Source: Metamycoplasma phocicerebrale
Lineage (GTDB): Bacteria > Bacillota_I > Bacilli_A > Mycoplasmatales > Metamycoplasmataceae
Assembly: GCF_003383595.3 (NCBI RefSeq)
Contig: NZ_CP033058.2
Coordinates: 1-64,000 of the forward strand
Length of the DNA stretch: 64,000 nt
Reading direction: 5' to 3'
Position 1 is the first letter of the stretch. Every line of letters starts with the position of its first letter. Under the pieces are notes generated by a model that was not told the origin of the DNA, did no database searches, and was given only the letters and a program-made list of their open reading frames with translations. A program made the position numbers and the translations under genes. Shown here piece after piece: positions 55,860 to 64,000 of this stretch.

Positions 55860-58800
55860 TTAGCCTAAAACTGATTTATCTATTTTTTCATATGTTGTTA
55901 ATAATGAATTGACTGTTTTAAGATTTCTTTTAATTTTGTTGGAATCATGGTCTTTTTCTAAATGCGAGCAATACTTGTATTCTATTCTACCGTTGGTAGC
56001 TCCACTTATATAAATTAATTGCTTGTCTTTAATAATTTCTGAACAATCTATTAACATTGTCCCTTTATAAAATACATCAATTATTTTATTATCTAAGGGT
56101 ATCTTATTAAGTTTTTTTTGTTTTTTCAATTCTTTTTGTAAATATATGGATTCGTCTTTAAAATTTATTTGCTTATTATTATTAAAATGATATATTTTTG
56201 CATTTACAGGTAAGTATGTATATTTATTTTTATCATCTTTGTATAATAGCAAGGCAACCCAATTGAATGATTGCTTAAAACTTTTATTATCTTGATTTTT
56301 TATAAAACTTACATTATTTATATCAATTTTGTCTCCAAAAATTTTTATTTTTTTAACATAAGAAAAGCCATTTTCATTTTTTATTATTAGTGCTCTTTTT
56401 TCTTCATTATTTAAAAAGGCTTTGGCTTCTTCTTCATATTTATTAGGATCTTTGCATAATTCTTCTTTAAAGTTTTTAAATAAATCAAAAGTATATCTAT
56501 TTAAAATATCTTTCGAGGTTATCTTTTTAGAATTGTTTTCTTTAAATAATATTTCATTATATTCAAAAAATATTTTGTTGATTTTTGCAAACTCTTGTGG
56601 ATGCGATTTATTCATTAACACTAATTCTTTTTGTTCTTCATCTAAAATAATTTTTGGCGATATATCAAATACTGAAATTCTTTCAATTTTTCTATAATCC
56701 CCATTAGAATCCTCTCTTAAAGAATAAATAGTATCATTAAATAATTCAATATTATAATCCTTAATCAACTTTCTTGAATACCTAATTTTATCTATAATGT
56801 CTGATTTTGTTTTAGTTAAATTTTTCTTTTCATCAAATACTTCAGTCATTGAATTTTTAATTATATTTGATATTTTTATTGCATTTAAATTTAAATCTTT
56901 AAATTCACAAATATATTCTCCAGTTTCAAAGTCAAATATTTTATGATTTTTTACCAAATATTTAGGATCTTTAAAAGCTAGTTTTTGTGCTCTTGGGTTA
57001 TAATTATTTGCCACTATTGCCAAAATTGAAGCATCAATAGCATGATGAGAAAAATGATTTCTATCTTTTGGACTTAGACCCCCTAATTTTCTCATTAAAC
57101 TTGTAAATTTGCCTCTTATTGTAACAACATTAAAAGGTTTATCATTTATTTCAGAATAATTATTCAATTTTTCTAAAAACATTTTGTTTGCATATCTTGT
57201 ATCATTTAAATTTCTTGCTGCAAATTCGATTTCATCATCTTCAGTTATAAGTTCATGCAATAAATTTCTTTTTTTATTCTCTGCTTCTTTAGATTTAGCG
57301 TCAAAAAATGGGTTATCTTTAGTAGAAGTGAATTTTTGATTACAAAAATCGATTAATTTTTCAAATTGTTTTTCAGTTAAATATTCTCTAGGAATTCTAT
57401 TTCCCTTATTTTGATTTGTAGATTTTAATACTAATATTTTATTTGTAATAGCATCATTATAACTAATGCTATAAGGTATAATATGGTCTATTTCAGAATA
57501 GCTGGAATCGTTAATAACTTTAAAAAGATCAAGTTTTTGATTAATATATGGATCATAACCATCTTGTTGAAAATACAACAATAATTTTTGTTTTGTTTTT
57601 AAATTAAATTCATTAATATCATATTGTTTTCCTAAATACTCAAATATTCTTTTTGATATTAATTCAAAACGCTTTTTATTTAGTTTATTTTGAGTTGTTA
57701 TTTTTAATTTTTCTTCATCTGAATTATTATCTCTAGGCATTTCAATACCTATTTTAGAAATATTGTATTTATTTTTATATTCTTTAATTATTTGGTTAAA
57801 TACTTTGATGGTTTCTGCTATAGACGTTTTTACAGCTGGAGCCGCTACTAAATCTTTTAAAAACGAACTATCTAAGTATTTAGATTTTATTTTTGAATTT
57901 AATAATCCTTTTTCTTGAAGTAATTTTTCATTTTCTAAAATAGCATTATATAATTTAAAACTTTTATCAAACTTAAAATTTGATAAATTTTTATTTGTAT
58001 TTAATAAATCATCTAAAACTAAATAAATGGCTTTCAAGGAAATAGAATGATTTTTGATTGTTTTGAATTTTGAATTTTTTATTATTTCTAAAATAGTGGT
58101 TTGAATATCTTCTTGATTAGAAAAATACTCTTTAAAAAAATCTATAAATTTTTTATTCACTTTCAAATATCTTTTATCTATATCTTTAAATTTAACTAAA
58201 TCATCAAAGATTAGATCAAGTTTTTTAGCAAAATTAAAAATATTATTTACATTTAAATTTTTTAAATTAGCATTATTTTTTTTAAAAATTAATAAAAATT
58301 GAAATAAAGATTCGAGTTTTGTTATTTCTAAATCATTATTTTTAAAATCTTCCTCTTTTAATAAATCAGCTATTTCCGGTTTAGCATCTTTAAGATATTT
58401 TAATATACTTTTATAATTTAAAATAGGCATTTTTATTTTTTTATTAGAAGAATCATTATCAAAACTTACTATTTTTTCTAATCATTTGTTTATAATGTCC
58501 TTTTTATCTTCAACTGTTAAATATCAATCATTAGCCTTAGAGTGGCGCAAATTATTGAAATTAGATAATAAATCATATAATTCTGCACTAGGAGACTTTT
58601 TAGGAGCGCAATATTCATCGGAAAAGATACTACATTTACCCATAGTTTTTTCTCAAATGTAATTATATTTTTGAATCAATTTGTTATTGGAATCATATTC
58701 ATAAATACCATAAGGACTATAACTATTTATGCTTCCCGGACCAAATTCATAATTTCTTATAAAGTCATAAAGTTTAAAAAAGTCCTTCTTAAAATTTTCT

Positions 58801-59438
58801 AATTTGTCTTTCGAATATTGTGGTTCTTGAATTAAAAATAAATAACTTATTTCTTCTTTTCAATGCTTATGAGAAAATTTTACATTTTCAAATGACTCAA
58901 TTCCATTATATCAACCATGTTTATCATAAAATTCTTTTTGAAACAATGTAGGATATTTATATTTTTTAGTGTCGAAGATAGTTACTTCTATATTTTTTTT
59001 GTTTTCACTTTCTTCATCTATGACTTCATAAAAAAAGCCCCGATTTTGTAGATAATCATGCAATATTCAAATCATTTCTTCACTTGTTATTTTTTCTTTT
59101 AATGCTTTTTCTTTTAAATGAAGAATATTAGAATGTAATTTAGACATTTTTAAATAAATTTCATCTACTTCTTCTAGTGAAGATAAATTAATTCCAAATA
59201 ATTCTTTATATTTTCAAACCAACTTTTTAAATTGTAAATTTTTATAAGCTTTTCTTCTTAGGGACCTTCTTATAGACCGTTTTTCTCTTCTATCTAAAGC
59301 TAGTTGTGGTTCATTAAATAATCTAGATCCTAATTCTAAAACCTCATTATTATAATTATTTATAATAGCCCACCCAACTGAACCTATTCCTAAATCAAAT
59401 CCTAAACTAACATCAATCTTTTTTTCGTTATTTTTCAC
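55860..59438 (-). CDS. cas9: CRISPR-associated endonuclease Cas9
   Basis: An RNA-guided DNA endonuclease of 1192 residues, open throughout in table 4. RuvC-I is GFDLGIGSVGWAI (Asp15), followed by the Arg-rich bridge helix (RREKRSIRRSLRRKAYK). RuvC-II is GIEMPRDNN (Glu566), HNH is IDHIIPYSISYNDAITNK (His652, with Asn677 in QNKGNR), and RuvC-III is HHAIDASILAIV (His799, Asp802). All catalytic residues are present, so it should cut both strands. The start is GTG, with AAGGAG 6 bases upstream. A tracrRNA-like gene diverges from it. No cas1, cas2 or csn2 follows; an IS3 element begins 63 bases after the stop. Subtype cannot be fixed without the adaptation genes. Confidence 0.95.
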
Positions 59439-59517
59439 TTCAAACTCCTTAAAATAATATTTTTTCCAAATTAAATAAAAATTAACTATTATTAGTTTAA
59501 TATTTTTTTTATTAATG

Positions 59518-59523
59518 TATAAT
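59518..59523 (+). promoter_or_regulatory. -10 box of the tracrRNA-like gene
   Basis: A perfect TATAAT about 7 bases before the presumed start of the small RNA. The -35 region is only weakly recognisable (TTTAAT near 59496). Confidence 0.6.
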
Positions 59524-59529
59524 AAAAGA

Positions 59530-59626
59530 GGTACTAATAAATCTATTTGTATTGCTTAAGAATAGTATGTACTAAAATAAGGCGCCTTTATGGCTGCCGT
59601 ATTTGCTCCCTTACGGGAGTTTTTTA
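59530..59626 (+). ncRNA. Putative tracrRNA, divergent from cas9
   Basis: This stretch has the order of a tracrRNA. An anti-repeat (59549-59578) contains GTATTGCTTAAG and ends ACTAAAAT. The hallmark AAAATAAGGC (59574-59583), also found in the Streptococcus pyogenes tracrRNA, follows. Next come a short nexus region (GGCGCCTTTATGGCTGCC) and a terminator hairpin CTCCC-TTAC-GGGAG followed by T6. A repeat matching it would begin GTTTTAGTAC and contain AAGCAATAC, close to the GTTTTAG...AAGCAATAAC form I recall for mycoplasma CRISPR repeats. A TATAAT promoter precedes it. No matching repeat occurs in this window. Confidence 0.82.
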
Positions 59627-59666
59627 TATATAAAAACGATTGGCATTAACCAATCATTTTTATATA
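59624..59666. terminator. Bidirectional terminator between tracrRNA and rpmA
   Basis: GATTGG (59638-59643)/CCAATC (59650-59655), extended on both sides by ATATATAAAAA/TTTTTATATAT, gives a long stem. It ends the leftward rpmA message. Confidence 0.75.
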
Positions 59667-59670
59667 TATT

Positions 59671-59931
59671 TTATTTTGTTTCAGCTGGATAAACTGAAGC
59701 AAATTTTCTATTAATTCTGTTTTCAAATTTAACAACTCCATCAATTAAAGCATAAAGAGTATCATCTTTTCCACGTCCTACATTTTGTCCTGGGAAAATT
59801 TTAGTTCCTCTTTGTCTATAGATAATGCTACCTGCTGTTACGAATTGACCATCAGTAGCTTTAACGCCTAATCTTCTACCAGCCGAGTCCCTACTATTAG
59901 AGGTTGTTCCACCAGATTTCGTATGTGCCAT
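59671..59931 (-). CDS. rpmA: 50S ribosomal protein L27
   Basis: L27 reaches toward the peptidyl-transferase centre with its N-terminal tail. The 86-residue protein has [20 protein letters not shown] and the [19 protein letters not shown] signature. It follows rplU after a 3-base gap, the conserved order. The ysxB-type protease gene often found between rplU and rpmA in Firmicutes is absent, and the N-terminus lacks the Firmicute pre-sequence such a protease cleaves. Confidence 0.97.
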   Translation of the reverse strand: MAHTKSGGTTSNSRDSAGRRLGVKATDGQFVTAGSIIYRQRGTKIFPGQNVGRGKDDTLYALIDGVVKFENRINRKFASVYPAETK

Positions 59932-59934
59932 GTC

Positions 59935-60237
59935 TTATTTCTCCTTAATTTCTGTAATTTGTACTCTTGTATAAGGTTGACGGTGACCTAATTTACGTTT
60001 ATGTGTTGATTTGGCATTGTGTCTATAAACTACTATTTTTTTTGCTTTTCCTTGTTTTTCAATTGTTCCTAAAACAGAAGCTTTTTCTAAATAAGGTGTT
60101 CCAATTTTATCTTTAATAGCTAAAACTTTATCAAAAGTAATTGAATCACCTTCGTTGCCTTCTACTTTTTCGATGTAAATAACGTCGCCTTTTTTAACGA
60201 TTAGTTGCTTTCCACCTGTTTCGATAATAGCAAACAT
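59935..60237 (-). CDS. rplU: 50S ribosomal protein L21
   Basis: L21 is a 100-residue large-subunit protein (FAIIETGGKQLIVKKGDVIY, ending in GHRQPYTRVQITEIKE). AAGGAGG precedes the ATG. A structured leader of about 90 bases separates the start from its TATAAT. Confidence 0.97.
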   Translation of the reverse strand: MFAIIETGGKQLIVKKGDVIYIEKVEGNEGDSITFDKVLAIKDKIGTPYLEKASVLGTIEKQGKAKKIVVYRHNAKSTHKRKLGHRQPYTRVQITEIKEK

Positions 60238-60240
60238 TTA

Positions 60241-60333
60241 AGCCTCCTTATATTTTGTCACATCTTTAAGGCACTTTATAAAAAGTTTAAGCCTTCTCAG
60301 AATGGTTACTCTATAAGTAACCCTAATATTATA
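60241..60333 (-). promoter_or_regulatory. Structured rplU leader with promoter
   Basis: On the minus strand a TATAAT (60333-60328) is followed by a 7-bp hairpin (GGTTACT/AGTAACC, 60322-60304) and then a two-part stem (AAGGC-ACTTT/AAAGT-GCCTT, 60295-60268) just before the ribosome site. Position and form fit the L21 leader known from Firmicutes, thought to bind L21 for autoregulation. Confidence 0.55.
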
Positions 60334-60410
60334 ACAAAAACATTTAATTCAATTTAAGTTTAATATAAATAAATATTTTTATTTAGCAATAAAAAATACT
60401 ATCAAAAATA

Positions 60411-61292
60411 TAGTCCCTAAAGCTGAGCTAAACAACAAAATAACTTTAGGGGTTTTATTATGAAGTTAAAAAAATAAAGACAAAATATAAATAATCAAAC
60501 TTTCAATTAAAAGTTATAGCATTAAAAATTTATGTGAAATATAAATGTAGCAAAAACTACAATAGTGACTATTAGATCTCTAATATAAAATACATAAATA
60601 TAATTTCCTAAGCAAGAATAAAAAAATAACTATTCCTTTAATTTTAAAATTTGAATTATTAAATTAGTTGAAAATTGTCACTCTATTCACGATATTATTA
60701 TAAAATTTAACATAAATTATGTGTTATTTATAGTTGAATAAAAAAATATTTAAATTTAGATTATAAAGCTCTTAAAACAAAAATATGAAGGCCTTGTAAA
60801 ATGAATTTAAATAAAAAACTTAAAGAAAAAATACAACAATAGATAAAATAATAAAATAAAAAAACTAGAATAGTGTAATGATCAGCTTGAAATAGAAAAT
60901 GATTTGCTAAAAAAATTGACAGCCTTAGTTCAACAAAGGATAGAGCAACAAAAAAAGAAAAAATAATTGTTTTATATGAATCAAGGCTAAAATATCCTTT
61001 AGATAAAAAGCTATTATTTTTTGAAATTGCTAAATCTCATATTTTTATATTTTAAAAAATATAAATAAAGAAGATTCTAACAAGAAATAAAAAAATAATT
61101 CTTAAACCAAAACAAAAAAAGTTAACAATTTAAGAACGCTATTTAGAATTTTGTGTAAAGTCTTCAACGCCAAATATATAAAGTATTATAATAAAAATAA
61201 AATAATGGCAAAATTAAAAAAATGGCACCTAAACAATAAGATGCCATTCACTAAATAATTTAAAATATTTTTTTAGACCAACTTTTGGGGTT
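60411..61292 (+). mobile_element. Decayed relic of the IS3-family element
   Basis: This gene-free stretch of about 880 bp aligns by eye with the intact copy at 54314-55796 in inverted orientation. TAGTCCCTAAAG and AACTTTAGGGGTTTTATTATG match one end and the orfA start, AATTTAAATAAAAAACTTAA matches mid-orfA, and AATGGCACCTAAACAATAAG and GACCAACTTTTGGGGTT match the other end. Most of orfB is deleted and orfA is riddled with stops. It is much older than the copy beside cas9. Confidence 0.8.
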
Positions 61293-61328
61293 GTTATATA
61301 AAATTTGATATTTTTTTAATGTTAATCA

Positions 61329-64000
61329 TTATATTTGTTTTTTATTAGTTTCATCTAAATAAAATTCAATTCCTATAATAGCATAATCTATTAGAAAATC
61401 GCTCTCAGTAAAATGTTTACCAACTTTGATTTTTTCTTCTTGAGAAATTTGATTGTAATCTATTTTTATATTATTTTTTCATTTTGATCATAAGTTTTCA
61501 ACATCAGCATCATGACTAAAATTATTTTCAAATAATTTGTTAACAGTATTTTGAATATCTTCTTCAATTTCACTAACTTTATTAGAATATTTTGCTAATT
61601 CGATATTCGCAAATTTATAAATATTCTTCATTATATTTAACGAATTAAAATATCTGCCCATTGTTTGGAAAAACGTAATCACAATATCTTCATATTGTAA
61701 AGAAACATCATCTATTGTTTTGTATACAAAGCTTCCATCAGGTTTTTTGCCAGTAATAATAGCCATTTCAATGCTTTTTTCACTAGTAGAAATTTTATTA
61801 ATTCCTTCTGAGAAACTTACATTTATATAAGGATGTTTTGTTTTGTTAGTAAAAATATAACTATCTCATCCGACATAATCTTTTAAATTTATTTTATATT
61901 CCATAAAATTCTTTTTTATGTGTAAGAAATTATCATTAAGCGCTTTTAAAAGTTTTTCTTCAACATTAGCTCCGCTAGTATCTTCTTTCGATTTATTAAA
62001 CAAGAATAAAACGAAATCAAAATATTTATCTTTTTTTATTCTAGCACTTTTAGGGATAGTAATATTTTTAAAACCTGAAATATTATTTATTTTGTGTATA
62101 GCTTCAAATTTTCCAGTTATATTAATTGTTAATTCGAGATTCCCACTTTCGTCATTTGGTTTTAGATCTTTTTCTTCAAAAGTAAAATTAAATCCATTTA
62201 CCGGGTTTTCTATAGTAATATTAGATACATTAATTTCAGAAGCTAATTTAGATTCTTTATTATTAATGCTAACCTTTAATTCCATTATATCTGATATTTC
62301 TTGTTTTCTATTTTTAATATTTTCATAAAATGATTTTAATTTTTTATCATAGTTTTCAATTTCAGTTTTGTTGTATTCGCTTGACCCATATTTTTCTTTT
62401 AAGATTTCTCAATCCGAAATAATCACTTCGTATTTTCCTTGTAATCCTATATAAGTATTAGAAGCTGTTGAAATTTCACCAATTGGTTCTTCATAAATTC
62501 CTTTTATATCATTGTCTCTTTGCTTAATGGCAGCAAATTCAGCATCCAATTTTGCCTTTATTTCTGTTAAAGATTCTTTATATTCTTTAACTTTCTTTTT
62601 TGCTTCTTCCATTTTTAATTTTAAATTATCAAGTAATAATTTAATTTCAAGTTCATCTTTGTTTTTTTGTTCCTCTTCCATTGTTTTCAAAGCCAATGCT
62701 ATCTTGTCTTCTAAAAATTGAATTGAACCTGTAGATCCATCCAATCTTAAAGTTCCTTTGTCGTTCTCTGTTTTTACAAGACCCTCTTGTAATTCGTTTA
62801 AAGCTGTTTGAATTTTACTTTTTGATTTATTGATTTCTTTTTCTAATTCCTCTATTTTTTCTTTAACTTTAATATTAAATAAGTTTGCCTCATTTTTTAT
62901 TTTTTCATATAAATTTTTAACATTATTATATTGAGGATTGCTAAATTCATTATTAACTTTAGAACCTAAAGGAACTAATCTAGCTTGAACTTGACTTATT
63001 TTTTGTTTAATTTCTTTTAGTTTTTCCAAATTATTTTTATTTGGTTCAAAAAGCTTTTTATTATCTTCAATATTTTTTTCTTCAATTTTTAATTTTTGCT
63101 CTAGGGTTTTTAATTCTTCTTCAATTTTTAATTTCAAAATTAACAATTGATTCTTTAATGGGTTTGCAATATCAATTTTTGCTAAAAGAGCATCATATTC
63201 CATATTAAAATCATTGTGTTGATTTTTAAATATTTCTTTTAAATCGTTTGATTCATTTAAAACCTTTATTATTTCTTCCAACGCTTCTTTAGATAATTCT
63301 AAATTATTTTTATTTTCATCTTTTAAAGCTTCTTCTGCTTTTTGAATTGCTAACTGTAATTTTGTAGTTAATTCATTAAATTTATCTTTTTTAGCTTGAA
63401 GAGTATCTAATTCTATTCCGCTAATTTTATCTGTAATTTCAATTTTCTTATTTTTAGCCGATTTAATTAGTTCCTTCAATTCATCTGCTTCTGTAACAAA
63501 ATTATTATTTCTAGCTTTTGTTTCTGTTTCTTCGGCAAACGCTATTGCCTTAGCCAATTTTTCTTTAGCCCCTTTTAGAGCATTGATATCATTTCCTTTT
63601 AAAGCTTGTGTCGCTTCTGCTTGGGCTGTTGCTAAATCATTTTTAGCTTTATTTATGTCATCTTTTATTTGTTGTTCTTTTTGTTTTAATAATTCAATCT
63701 TGCCAATTGCTTCTTCATCAAGAGTATTAGATAAAATTAATTTTTGATTTAATTGACCTAAATCATTAGAAATAACTTCATTATTTTTATTTGTATCATA
63801 AAACTCTTTGGCTTTATCATAAGCCAATTTTAATTCTTCTTTAGCTGATTGAATATTTTGTTTATTATTAGTTGCCAAAGCGTTTGTTAAATTTGTAATT
63901 TTTACATCTAAATCATTAATGAAACCCTTAGTTTTTGCTCTTTTTTCTTTGTTTTCTTTAGCTACATTTAATGCTAAATTTGCTTCTAAAGAAGCATTTT
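61329..64000 (-). CDS. Second giant coiled-coil surface protein (5' part beyond the window)
   Basis: The frame is open from the window edge to TAA at 61329-61331, at least 889 codons, with TGA as Trp. The N-terminal part seen here is helical heptad sequence of the same style as the 2000-residue protein (IQKAEEALKDENKNNLELSK, LKGNDINALKGAKEKLAKA). After about residue 570 of the visible part there is a lipoprotein-associated-type element (INITGKFEAIHKINNISGFK) and a more globular C-terminus ending ETNKKQI. It is a paralogue in architecture of the gene at 19342-25344, probably surface-exposed. Signal and start are not in the window. Confidence 0.8.

Noticed and set aside
58431-59213. Cas9 as a pseudogene split into two pieces
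   Set aside because: Reading every codon between the two ORFs shows only TGA (Trp) and no TAA or TAG, so the gene is continuous.

Overview
The window is a very AT-rich chromosome segment of a mycoplasma (Mollicutes). UGA must be read as tryptophan: dnaA, dnaN, dnaK, gyrB, cas9 and most other genes run through in-frame TGA codons at conserved Trp sites, so genes are given here in translation table 4 and are longer than a standard-code reading would show. The window opens directly on dnaA, as genome records often do. I cannot name the species.

Region by region: (1) 1-5.7 kb is housekeeping: dnaA-dnaN-S4 protein, rpmB, mtnN-tatD-rsmA and two tRNAs. (2) 5.7-7.1 kb is an IS30-family element, whose near-identical twin lies inverted at 52.7-54.0 kb. 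(3) 7.1-15.0 kb holds a small membrane gene, dnaK behind a CIRCE operator, and an operon of ABC permease, ABC ATPase and three related lipoproteins. (4) 15.1-17.9 kb holds a small lipoprotein, pepF and apt. (5) 18-25.4 kb is a 2000-residue membrane-anchored coiled-coil protein. A perfect 555-bp repeat at its 3' end is pushed out of frame by a 2-nt insertion, and a (TA)10 tract sits beside its -10 box. (6) 25.6-36.3 kb holds a nuclease-like gene, a MATE transporter, a 1376-residue SGNH-hydrolase lipoprotein, a repeat lipoprotein and a DDAH-like amidinohydrolase. (7) 36.4-41.4 kb is gyrB followed by two choline-kinase-like genes, one with two kinase modules that both carry HNN in place of HND, and a membrane protein. 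(8) 41.6-47.1 kb is an operon of an RNase J paralogue without its metal ligands, two membrane proteins and LemA. (9) 47.3-52.5 kb holds a surface nuclease with 231-bp repeats, uvrB, an LRR lipoprotein and VapD. (10) 54.1-61.3 kb is a cas9 island: a TM2 gene broken by an IS3-family element, an open 1192-residue Cas9, a divergent tracrRNA-like gene, rpmA-rplU and a decayed inverted relic of the same IS. (11) The window ends inside a second giant coiled-coil gene.

The most notable locus is cas9 plus tracrRNA: neither cas1, cas2, csn2 nor any CRISPR array is visible in the window, and an IS lies just past the 3' end of cas9. Much of the rest is surface biology: about nine lipoproteins or anchored proteins, several with tandem repeats, frameshifts or dinucleotide tracts of the kind that drive antigenic variation in mycoplasmas.
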